A DNA stretch of 64,000 nucleotides from the NCBI GenBank assembly GCA_029261875.1, contig JAJDAL010000012.1, positions 1 through 64,000 of the forward strand, read 5' to 3'. Of this stretch, positions 52,822 to 61,044 are shown in pieces; positions within the stretch are counted from its first letter, which is position 1, and the number at the start of each line of letters is the position of its first letter. Both the position numbers and the translations under genes were made by a program. The notes under the pieces were generated by a model that was given only the letters and a program-made list of their open reading frames with translations, had not been told where the DNA came from and did not search any database. The stretch is from Deltaproteobacteria bacterium. Its GTDB lineage: Bacteria; Myxococcota_A; UBA9160; JAJDAL01.

Positions 52822-52924
52822 TCACGTTAGGATCGGTTTCCGCGTTCTCGACCCGCGTGCGGGCTATACAGTTTCAATCGGCGATTTCGGATCGATCTTC
52901 ATTCCCTGTCGAAGAGGTACCATC

Positions 52925-55315
52925 ATGTTGAACCGGGCCAAAGCCGCGATTTCCCTGCTTTCCCTGGCCGCGATTTCTTTGGCCCCGGGCCCTGTCCTGG
53001 CGCAGGCAACGAAAAAAGCCAAGGCACCCACCGCGACCTTCGAGGACCGGGAAGTATTGCCGATCAAGTCGCCGAGTCTGGCGCCGATCCGGACGCTGGA
53101 CGCCCGCGACATGAACAGCCCCGAGGTGTTCGAGGTCAAGGCCCCCAAGCGCGCACCCAATGTAATCATCGTTCTCGTGGACGACCTGGGTTTCGGCGGC
53201 ACGAGCCACTTCGGCGGCCCCGTGGCAACCCCGACCTTCGACGAGCTGGCCGCGCAGGGCATCACCTACAACCAGTTTCATTCGACGGCGCTCTGTTCGC
53301 CGACCCGCCAGGCGCTGAAGACCGGCCGAAACCACCATTCCGCGGCCATGGGCAAGATCACCGAACTGGCGACCTCGTTCCCCGGCTACACGGGCGTGCT
53401 GCCCGATGACGTCGCGTCGGTCGGAAAAATGCTGAGCTACAACGGCTACAGCACGAGTGCCTTCGGCAAATGGCACGAGACGGCCGTGTGGGAGATCAGC
53501 CCGTCGGGCCCGATGACCCGGTGGCCGAACCACCAGGGTTTCGACGAGTTCTACGGCTTCATGGGCGGCGAGACCAACCAATGGACGCCGACGGTCTATC
53601 ACAACCAGAATCGCGTCGAGACACCCGTCGACCCGGACTACCATTTTCTCACGGACATGACGACGAAGGCGATCGAGTGGATCGAGTTCCAGCAGGCGCT
53701 GACACCCGATAAACCCTTCTTCGTGTACTACGCGCCGGGCGCGACCCACGCACCCCACCATGTTCCGCAGTCGTATATCGACAAGCAGAAGGGACGCTTC
53801 GATGCCGGCTGGGATTCGGTGCGCGAAGGCATCTTCAAGCGCCAGCTCGAAAGTGGCGTAATCCCGAAAGGCACGAAGCTCGCGGACAAGCCCGACTGGA
53901 TCAAGGACTGGAAAGACCTCAGCGCGAACGAGAAAAAGCTATTCGCTCGCCAGGCCGAGGTGTTCGCCGCCTTTGTCGACATGACCGACACCGAGATCGG
54001 CCGCCTGGTCAAAGCCGTCGAGGACATCGGAGAAATCAACAACACGCTGATTTTCTATATCGCCGGCGACAACGGAACCAGCGCTGAAGGTGTGGCCAAC
54101 GGTCTCTACAACGAAATGACGTATTTCAACGCAGAGCCCAAGGGCTCCGACGTCGATTTCATGCTGCAATACTACGACCGCTGGGGCGGCCCGGAGACCT
54201 ACCCCCACATGGCAGCGGGCTGGGCCGTGGCATTCGATTCTCCGTTTGGCTGGACCAAGCAGGTCGCCTCCGACTACGGCGGCACGCGACAGGGCCTCGC
54301 AGTGCACTGGCCCGACGGCATCAAGTCCAAAGGTGAACAGCGCACCCAATGGCACCACGTCATCGACGTCGTTCCGACCATCCTCGAAGCCGCCAACCTG
54401 CCCCAGCCGAAAGTCGTGGACGGCGTTCCGCAGCGTCCCATCGAAGGCGTCAGCATGGTCTACAGCTTCGACGCCGCCAATGCAGCCGACCGCCATACCA
54501 TCCAGTACTTCGAGATGTTCGGAAACCGCGCACTCTACGACGACGGCTGGATGGCGCGGACGATACACGTAACACCCTGGGGAAGGCCGAAGAACCGCCT
54601 GGCGGACGACACTTGGGAGCTTTACCACGTCGCTGAAGATTTCAGCATGTCGACGGACGTGGCCGCCCGCTATCCCGGGAAGCTGGCCGAGTTGCGGGAC
54701 CGCTTCATGGGCGAAGCGGAGAAATACAACGTCCTGCCGCTCGACGATCGCCTGATCGAACTGGCCAACCCCCAGATCGCGGGACGGCCCGACCTGATGT
54801 TCGGTCGGACCTCGCTGACGCTTTTCCAGGGGATGGCCGGCCTGCTCGAGAATGACTTCATCAATACCAAGAACACGTCGTACACGATCGAGGCCGAAGT
54901 CGAGACCGGCGACACCGCCGCCAACGGCGTGATCCTTGCGCAGGGTGGCCGATTCGGCGGCTACAGCCTCTACGTCAAAAACGGCGTCCCGATCTTCGCC
55001 TACAACTACCTCGGCATCGACAAGACGAAGGTCACCGGCAGTGCGTCACTGCCGAAGGGCAACTCCACCGTGAAAATGAATTTTTCCTATGAGGGCGGAC
55101 GCGGCGGCGGCGGCACCGTCACGCTGAGCGTCGACGGCAAATCGGTGGGCTCGGGCAAGGTTGCGAAAACGGAACCGAACGTCTATTCCGCCGACGAGAC
55201 GGCCGGTGTCGGTGTCGACCACGAAACACCCGTGTCGGACGACTACACACTCGAGACCAGCAAGTTCACCGGCACCATTCACAAGGTGACGGTCAATACG
55301 AAACCGTCCAAATGA
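52925..55315 (+). CDS. Secreted sulfatase (arylsulfatase type)
   Basis: 796 residues. Signal peptide (ISLLSLAAISLAPGPVLAQ), then NVIIVLVDDLGFGGTSHFGG with metal-binding Asp residues and LCSPTRQALKTGRNHH, where C124 in CSPTR is converted to formylglycine. GKWHE and YIAGDNGTSAEG complete the active site. After the sulfatase core a C-terminal beta domain (about 620-796, NFSYEGGRGGGGTVTLSVDG) is added. It hydrolyses sulfate esters outside the cytoplasm and needs a formylglycine-generating enzyme not seen here. ATG 52925. Confidence 0.9.
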   Translation: MLNRAKAAISLLSLAAISLAPGPVLAQATKKAKAPTATFEDREVLPIKSPSLAPIRTLDARDMNSPEVFEVKAPKRAPNVIIVLVDDLGFGGTSHFGGPVATPTFDELAAQGITYNQFHSTALCSPTRQALKTGRNHHSAAMGKITELATSFPGYTGVLPDDVASVGKMLSYNGYSTSAFGKWHETAVWEISPSGPMTRWPNHQGFDEFYGFMGGETNQWTPTVYHNQNRVETPVDPDYHFLTDMTTKAIEWIEFQQALTPDKPFFVYYAPGATHAPHHVPQSYIDKQKGRFDAGWDSVREGIFKRQLESGVIPKGTKLADKPDWIKDWKDLSANEKKLFARQAEVFAAFVDMTDTEIGRLVKAVEDIGEINNTLIFYIAGDNGTSAEGVANGLYNEMTYFNAEPKGSDVDFMLQYYDRWGGPETYPHMAAGWAVAFDSPFGWTKQVASDYGGTRQGLAVHWPDGIKSKGEQRTQWHHVIDVVPTILEAANLPQPKVVDGVPQRPIEGVSMVYSFDAANAADRHTIQYFEMFGNRALYDDGWMARTIHVTPWGRPKNRLADDTWELYHVAEDFSMSTDVAARYPGKLAELRDRFMGEAEKYNVLPLDDRLIELANPQIAGRPDLMFGRTSLTLFQGMAGLLENDFINTKNTSYTIEAEVETGDTAANGVILAQGGRFGGYSLYVKNGVPIFAYNYLGIDKTKVTGSASLPKGNSTVKMNFSYEGGRGGGGTVTLSVDGKSVGSGKVAKTEPNVYSADETAGVGVDHETPVSDDYTLETSKFTGTIHKVTVNTKPSK

Positions 55316-55481
55316 GCGCTCTCACGGCCGAACCCGGCCGCCTCTGACCGTTGTCGATGGCAGACCGCCACGCAATCGGCGTTTGACGACCATTGTGGGT
55401 TCATGCGACTTCCCCATGCCACCGCGGTCGCACGCGTCGGGGTTGCCGTCGGGTCTGTCGATGGGGTCAAATGGTCGAACG

Positions 55482-55994
55482 ATGCGGACTCGAACGAACA
55501 TCATCCTCCTCATGGGCGTCGCGGGTTGCGGGAAGAATGCGGTCGGTGAACCACTCGCGGTGCGTCTCGGATTCCCATTTTTTGACGGCGATGATTTCCA
55601 TACAGCCGAAGCCCGCCAACAAATGGCCGATGGCATCCCCCTCACCGAAAAGCAACGTGTCCCCTGGCGCCAACGGCTGGGGGAACTGCTGGATGATCTG
55701 ACGATCCGACAGCAACGCGCGGTTCTGGCTTGTTCTTGTCTCTCGCGCGCTTTCCGGAATGAGCTGATCGGAGATCGCTCGGACGTGTTGCTCGTCTATC
55801 TCGAGGCGGATCTTGAAACCCTCGCCGCCCGCCTCGAAAAACGCGCCGATCACTACTTCAAAGCCGATCTGCTGCCCAGTCAGTTCGAGGCGCTGGAAGA
55901 ACCGGAAGCGGATCAGTGCCTTCGGCTGGATGCGCGGGCGCGACCGGAGGTGTCGATCGACCGCATCATTGAAGCGCTGTCATCGACGCGGTGA
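55482..55994 (+). CDS. Gluconokinase (GntK-like) with altered P-loop
   Basis: 170 residues. IILLMGVAGCGKNAVGE is the P-loop region, FFDGDDFHTAEARQQMADG the gluconate/lid segment, PLTEKQRVPWRQRLGELL and ACSCLSRAFRNEL the following conserved blocks, and HYFKADLLPSQFEALEEP the C-terminal motif. Gluconokinase makes 6-phosphogluconate from gluconate and ATP, which fits with the PQQ glucose-dehydrogenase-like gene at 2522. The Ser/Thr after the P-loop Lys is Asn (GCGKNA), so activity may be reduced. ATG 55482. Confidence 0.85.
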   Translation: MRTRTNIILLMGVAGCGKNAVGEPLAVRLGFPFFDGDDFHTAEARQQMADGIPLTEKQRVPWRQRLGELLDDLTIRQQRAVLACSCLSRAFRNELIGDRSDVLLVYLEADLETLAARLEKRADHYFKADLLPSQFEALEEPEADQCLRLDARARPEVSIDRIIEALSSTR

Positions 55995-56328
55995 GAACCC
56001 CACGCAGCGGCGATAGGACCCGTCCCGAGAAGCGGCCCCGCGTCCGCTCGAACGTTCCGCTGGGATCCATCGCCGGAATAGGAAAAAGCCGAAGCAACTC
56101 CCCGCATTCATTGCGGAGGCCGTTGCCCGCCCTTCCCTAAAGGTCGCACTCTGCAACTCCGATCATAGGGGCAAGGCCCGGACCCGAGAGATCCGGGAGC
56201 AATACCGCGAAGTCTAGAGAGCTCATCCCCCGGAGCTGCGAATTGGTTTCACAACCCTGTGACGGCCTGGGTGATCCGGAACGTGAACCTCGGGATCACG
56301 GGGGGCCTGGTCGGAATGGTGATCCTTC
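55995..56328. other. Intergenic region upstream of the radical SAM gene
   Basis: About 330 bp with no supportable gene. It separates the high-GC gluconokinase from the compositionally different radical SAM/glycosyltransferase pair. No promoter or repeat boundary is evident. Confidence 0.5.
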
Positions 56329-57567
56329 ATGGAAAAGAAAGTCAAATACAGCTGTCTTGAACCCCTGAAAGCACCGGGGCTTCCCATTGTCATCGCCGCC
56401 GCCGTGCGCGAGGCGGAAGCCCTTGCCAACGCGTGCAGCGACCTGGGGATTTCCGTGTCTGCCTTCTGTGACACGGAGAAGCGAAAGACGGGCAAACTTC
56501 TGTGCGGTATCGAAGTGATTCATACGCCCGACCTTCCCCAGCGGTATCCCGAGGCGCGATTCATCCTGGCATCGCAACACATCGTCGAGGTCGCCGAGCA
56601 GCTCACGGACATGGGTTACGACGAGTTCTATTCGGGCCTGGAGCTGCTCAAAGACTACGACGTGAGCAAACACGAACATCTCATTTCTCAAAAGTATATG
56701 GAGGAGCGGATCTCCGTTTATTCGAAAACCCACGAAGCCTACTTCGATGGGGCGAGAACGTACATGAGAAGTGTGGACGTCATGGTCACGACGAAGTGCT
56801 CTCTGAAGTGCGAGAGCTGTTCCAATCTCATGCAATACTATACCAACCCGGCGGACACGGACTTCGACAAGACGGTCGAAGCCCTGGAGATCCTCAACAA
56901 CAACGTGGATGAAATCTCCGAATTCAGAATCATCGGCGGCGAGCCCATGATGAACAAGAACTGGGCTTTCATCGTCAAGGCCATCCTGGACAAGGATGCC
57001 GACCGCAAGGTGTTCGTCTACACCAATGGAACCATCTCGCCCAAGGACGAGCATCTGGAATTCTTCCATGACAAGCACGTCAACTTCATCGTCACCGACT
57101 ACGGAGACCTATCCAGAAACATCGACAAGCTGACGGCGAAGTTGGACGCACATGGACTCACGTACGTTTCTACGCCGGCGGACAACTGGCTGGACTGCAG
57201 TCGCATCAAACACCACCAGCGCAAGCGGGCTGACCTGGAAGAGGTATTCAAGCAGTGTTGCGTAAAGTATGTCTACACCCTTCAGGACGGGAGACTCTAT
57301 CGTTGTCCCTTCATCGCCAACGCGGCGAGTCTGAAGGCGATTCCCGATAACCCGGGTAACTACGTGGACCTGTTTTCCAAAACCAAGGACATCAAACAAG
57401 AGCTACGCCGATTGGTAAAGGCGGTCAAGTTCTTCCCCGCCTGTGACTTCTGCGATGGCCGCCCCTACGACACCTCGGAAGTGGGCAAGAAGGGGTATTA
57501 CGGAAAGGGAATGATTCCCGCGGGTCGGCAGACGAAAACGCCTCTGCCGTATCATCGGTATGAGTAA
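56329..57567 (+). CDS. Radical SAM protein with N-terminal Rossmann-like domain
   Basis: 412 residues. An N-terminal half (about 1-110) resembles a nucleotide-sugar or NAD(P)-type Rossmann domain (PIVIAAAVREAEALANAC, SVSAFCDTEK, ARFILASQHIVEVAEQL). The radical SAM core begins with TTKCSLKCESCSNLM (C157, C161, C164), followed by FRIIGGEPMMNK. The C-terminal Cys cluster (FKQCCVKYVYTLQDGRLYRC, FFPACDFCDG) is SPASM-like and may bind another iron-sulfur cluster. Combined with a downstream glycosyltransferase, a role in surface glycan modification is plausible, but a peptide substrate cannot be ruled out. More AAA/AAG/TTC codons than its neighbours suggests horizontal transfer. Confidence 0.85.
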   Translation: MEKKVKYSCLEPLKAPGLPIVIAAAVREAEALANACSDLGISVSAFCDTEKRKTGKLLCGIEVIHTPDLPQRYPEARFILASQHIVEVAEQLTDMGYDEFYSGLELLKDYDVSKHEHLISQKYMEERISVYSKTHEAYFDGARTYMRSVDVMVTTKCSLKCESCSNLMQYYTNPADTDFDKTVEALEILNNNVDEISEFRIIGGEPMMNKNWAFIVKAILDKDADRKVFVYTNGTISPKDEHLEFFHDKHVNFIVTDYGDLSRNIDKLTAKLDAHGLTYVSTPADNWLDCSRIKHHQRKRADLEEVFKQCCVKYVYTLQDGRLYRCPFIANAASLKAIPDNPGNYVDLFSKTKDIKQELRRLVKAVKFFPACDFCDGRPYDTSEVGKKGYYGKGMIPAGRQTKTPLPYHRYE

Positions 57568-58642
57568 CCCCTTCAGCATCAGCGTCATCGTTCCGTTCTA
57601 CAACGCGGAACCCTATCTGGACACCTGCCTCGATTCCCTATCCAAACAAGACATCAATCGGCCGTATGAAATCATCATGGTGGATGATGCATCCACGGAT
57701 GGTGGCCGCCGCTTGGCCGAGGCACACCCCTTTCCAGATCTAAGCCTCTACACCCTGCCTGCAAACGCCGGCCCCGCTGCCGCCCGAAATCTCGGATTGA
57801 GAAAAGCGAAGGGTGACTTTCTGTTCTTTCTCGACGTCGACGATCGGATCGCCGAAAACACCCTGTCCACCTTGTATGGCGTCGCCAACAAAACCGACAG
57901 TGACCTCGTGAGCTGCGATCGGGAGATGATCGAAGACGCTCAGAATCAAAGAAAGGGTGTTTTTGCTTACCCCAGCGATCTCGGCCTGGAAAGCGCTGAG
58001 CTCATGGATGAGATGAGGAAACGGCTGAATGACCCCTTGTCCAACGGAGGGTTGTTTGGTCTGACAGGAAGGCTGATCCGGCGCTCCGTCGTCAGCGACA
58101 ACGACATCTATTTCGAGGAGAAATTGCGCTACCTGGAAGACCAGGCCTTTGCGTGGGACATTCTGGGATGCATCAAGAAAGCGAGCTACGTACGTCAGCA
58201 GCTCTACTCCTACTATGTTCGCCCAAACGTCAATACGGGTCTGTCTGACGGGCTTAGCCGGGGCTTCTCCGTAGCGTATTTCAAGTTGGTCAAGAACCAT
58301 ATCGTCACGAGCTTGAAACGGCGTGGCTTCAGTAGATCGGAAATCGAGAAGCTCGGCGACCAGGCTTTGATCTACTTCGCCATCAGTGCGCTGGTCTCCT
58401 ACAGCCGATCCATGGTTCTCGGGAAGGTCGGCGAGACCGGCATCGGGGTCCGAAGAAAACTGATCCAAGACCTCCTGGCCGATGCTGACGTCCACAAGGC
58501 CATCCGCAATTATTCACGCTCGAAGAATGAGAGTGCTTGGATTCCACGAGCCATTGCCTGGCGAAGTCGGTGGTTGTTGGAGTACGCCTGTACGAAGCGA
58601 GCCCGGGAGATCCTGCGCCTGCGACGTATGGGAATTGCCTAG
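57560..58642 (+). CDS. Family 2 glycosyltransferase
   Basis: 360 residues of GT-A fold: SVIVPFYNAEPYLDTCLDSL, EIIMVDDASTDGG, NAGPAAARNLGLRKAKGDFLFFLDVDDR (in pieces: DFLFFLDVDDR, the DXD) and YLEDQAFAWDI (acceptor region). A basic C-terminal helix set follows (RSRWLLEYACTKRAREILRLRR). It adds a sugar to a surface glycan or lipid. ATG 57560 lies inside the radical SAM gene's last codons (8-bp overlap), so the two are translationally coupled and probably moved together. Confidence 0.92.
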   Translation: MSNPFSISVIVPFYNAEPYLDTCLDSLSKQDINRPYEIIMVDDASTDGGRRLAEAHPFPDLSLYTLPANAGPAAARNLGLRKAKGDFLFFLDVDDRIAENTLSTLYGVANKTDSDLVSCDREMIEDAQNQRKGVFAYPSDLGLESAELMDEMRKRLNDPLSNGGLFGLTGRLIRRSVVSDNDIYFEEKLRYLEDQAFAWDILGCIKKASYVRQQLYSYYVRPNVNTGLSDGLSRGFSVAYFKLVKNHIVTSLKRRGFSRSEIEKLGDQALIYFAISALVSYSRSMVLGKVGETGIGVRRKLIQDLLADADVHKAIRNYSRSKNESAWIPRAIAWRSRWLLEYACTKRAREILRLRRMGIA

Positions 58643-58741
58643 AGGCGCGGAAACGGACGCGCCGAGATGGTCCCTAGAGACATGCCACCGCTACCCCCCT
58701 CTACGCTATCCCGATCCGTTCCGGTCGGAGCGAAGGGATCG

Positions 58742-60715
58742 CTACTGGCACTGGAGCGCGATGCCCACTTCGTGGTCGCCCGAGTTCGTGCCCTTTCCGT
58801 CCATGAGCCCCAAGGAGCCGACGAGTCGCAGGCCGGACAGATCTCCCGCGTCGAGATCCGCGCAGGTCTTGCGCGCTCCGAACAGCGCGTCCGGAACGAT
58901 CGATTGCTGCGTCTTGTTGGCCTGGTGAAGCGCGGCGGTCACCTGTTCGGTCGTGAGCGGAACACACACGTTCCACTGAGATTGCGTATCGCCGTCGAAG
59001 CACGGTGGGCTCAGTTCCAAGCTGATGGTCGTGCCCATCTCACATCCCAGAGCGCCCGAGGCGCTGTTGCCGTCGTATCGGGCGCATTCGCAATTGCAGT
59101 CATTGCGGTGCGCCACCGGCTCACCACCGATGCAGCCCGCAATCGCCCCGGGGCCGCCTTGTGCGCATTCGAAGTCGAAGCTGCACGCCATGCCCTCATT
59201 GATCCCCGTCTTGCAATACCCCTCGCAGCCGCTGTCGATCATGGTGTAGGGACCGCCGGGCTGGGTGGCACAGTAGGCCTGGCACTTGGTCGCACACTCG
59301 GAATTACCCTCCGCCGGATTCACGAGCCCGCAGTGCCCGACGTCGTGATGGCGAATGTAGTCGACGTCGGCTGCGCTGCCCCCATCACATGCCACGTGAC
59401 GCGCGGGGCAGCCATCGAACGGCGCCATGCAGAGTGTCAGCAGCGTCGCAGCGGTACCGATTCCGAACGGTTCGAGGCTTCCGAAGGAACACGTGCAGCT
59501 CGCAAGCCCGGTAACGGGATCCGGGGCGCCACAGTCGAGCTCGAAGTCGCCGTTCATGGGATCGGGCAAGGGGTTGATGTCCGGAAAGTTGTAGGTCAGG
59601 CGAGAAGGACCGAACGCCAGGTCGCAAGAATGGGCTCGGATCTCGTCTGCATTGGAGAGTTTCAGCGCAATTTCCAGGTCGCCCTCGGAAGTGTCGAGCA
59701 TCGCGAAGCTTCCGGCCAAGACCAGATCCTTGGTGTCGCTGGCGGCAATGTCGGCGCACGCAAGGTGCTGCCCCTCGATGGGGCCCGTCGTGATCGTGGC
59801 TCCCATCAGATCCGCATCGTGGAGCACGCTCGACGCCGTTTCCGTCGTCAGCGGCACACAGAGATCACGCGTGAATTGAACGTCGAGCCCGTCGCAGGGG
59901 AGCTGGTCCTCTACGCGTACGCGCATCCCCATGTTGCACGCCATGGCGCCCGCGGGCGACGGGCTGCCGCCGACTTCGACACATTCACAATTGCAGGTAT
60001 TGGGTGCAGAGACGGCTTCGGTCCCTGCGCAATACCCGCCCGTGCACTCGGCGTCGAAGTCGCACATCTCGCCCTCGTTGTCTCCGCCTTCGCAGTAGCC
60101 CTGACAAGCGCTCGCAAGATGCGTGTAGTTTCCGGGAAGCGCTCCGCAGTAAGCCGTGCAGCTGGCCGCGCACTCGGCGGGCCCCTGAAACTCGGTCGGC
60201 GGGTCTTCGGGGTCGTCGCCGAGGCCGCAGTTCGCGACATCGTGGTCGCGCACGACACTCTGACTCAGAGGCGTTCCACCATCGCAATCGGTGATTCCGG
60301 CCGGGCACCCCAGGATCGGTTCCACACAGCCGACGCCCATGGGAAGCGCGATGGGCTCGATCTCACCCACGCGACACGCACACGACCGCGTCCCCGACGC
60401 TTTGTCGAGAAGTCCGCAATTCACGATCGTGGTTCCCTGGACCGGCGGCGTCAGCGCCGGCGAAGCCAGGCGCTGATTCACCGCGACATGACTCTGGGCC
60501 AAGCACACCCCGCCGGGACAATCGGCGTCCGTCACGGTCTCGACACAGGGATCCCCGTCGTTGCTTCCGCCCACGCACTGGGCGGCGGTGTCGAGTTCGG
60601 TTTCGACGGGGCTGCAGAAGGAGCCCATGGAAAGAGAGGTCACGAGAGCGAGTACCACAACGACTCCCGGCTGCAGGGCAGACGGTCGGGACGAACGGGG
60701 CTCACGGTTGCTCAT
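58742..60715 (-). CDS. Cys-rich secreted protein with internal duplication
   Basis: 657 residues with a signal peptide (VVVVLALVTSLSMG, mature from about residue 33). It consists of two related halves of about 270 residues: CRVGEIEPIALPMG...CPAGITDCDGG...HDVANCGL in the first and CSFGSLEPFGIGTA...CPARHVACDGG...HDVGHCGL in the second, each followed by YCGALPGNYTHLAS/YCATQPGGPYTMID, a CEGYC, a NCECV/NCECA and a LCVPLTTE-VLHDAD type tail. Over 50 Cys point to heavy disulfide bonding outside the cell. No family beyond the general myxobacterial Cys-rich type is recognised. AGGAG precedes ATG 60715 by 6 nt. Confidence 0.7.
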   Translation of the reverse strand: MSNREPRSSRPSALQPGVVVVLALVTSLSMGSFCSPVETELDTAAQCVGGSNDGDPCVETVTDADCPGGVCLAQSHVAVNQRLASPALTPPVQGTTIVNCGLLDKASGTRSCACRVGEIEPIALPMGVGCVEPILGCPAGITDCDGGTPLSQSVVRDHDVANCGLGDDPEDPPTEFQGPAECAASCTAYCGALPGNYTHLASACQGYCEGGDNEGEMCDFDAECTGGYCAGTEAVSAPNTCNCECVEVGGSPSPAGAMACNMGMRVRVEDQLPCDGLDVQFTRDLCVPLTTETASSVLHDADLMGATITTGPIEGQHLACADIAASDTKDLVLAGSFAMLDTSEGDLEIALKLSNADEIRAHSCDLAFGPSRLTYNFPDINPLPDPMNGDFELDCGAPDPVTGLASCTCSFGSLEPFGIGTAATLLTLCMAPFDGCPARHVACDGGSAADVDYIRHHDVGHCGLVNPAEGNSECATKCQAYCATQPGGPYTMIDSGCEGYCKTGINEGMACSFDFECAQGGPGAIAGCIGGEPVAHRNDCNCECARYDGNSASGALGCEMGTTISLELSPPCFDGDTQSQWNVCVPLTTEQVTAALHQANKTQQSIVPDALFGARKTCADLDAGDLSGLRLVGSLGLMDGKGTNSGDHEVGIALQCQ

Positions 60716-61044
60716 TTTGGACTCCTATTAAACTTCTAGAGTACTTACACTAGACGGATCAATGCCTGGACTCCTTATGGATTTCCTATGATTTCAAATA
60801 TCTTCACCAGGATTCTGAATGTTGGATCCGTCGCCGGGCTGACCGATCCTGTAGGGAGTATTCCCGGTGGTGGAGCTGCCAATGGGCGCCGAACGAAGGA
60901 GCGCCTTGGTCTTCGCCCCGCGGCCGAGTCGAGCGACACCCGATCTGTGCGGCCGATGAGAACGCACAGAGCCGTCTGTCGGTCCGAGCGGGGGAGTCCC
61001 TATCATGCTTCCAGCTACGCAGGGCGGCAGGGCGGGAGCGGTCC
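60716..61044. other. Divergent intergenic region
   Basis: About 330 bp between divergent genes; A/T-rich near 60716-60800 (probable promoter region of the Cys-rich protein, with AGGAG close to its start). The rest has no gene. GGGAG at 61034-61038 serves the regulator start at 61045. Confidence 0.45.

Noticed and set aside
56329..57567. Radical SAM protein as a RiPP-maturation enzyme
   Set aside because: No small precursor peptide gene is seen on either side, and the coupled gene is a glycosyltransferase.
58667..60739. A 690-codon plus-strand frame opposite the Cys-rich protein
   Set aside because: It overlaps the whole opposite gene, lacks a signal peptide or known motifs, and the minus strand has a signal peptide, RBS and internally repeated Cys motifs.
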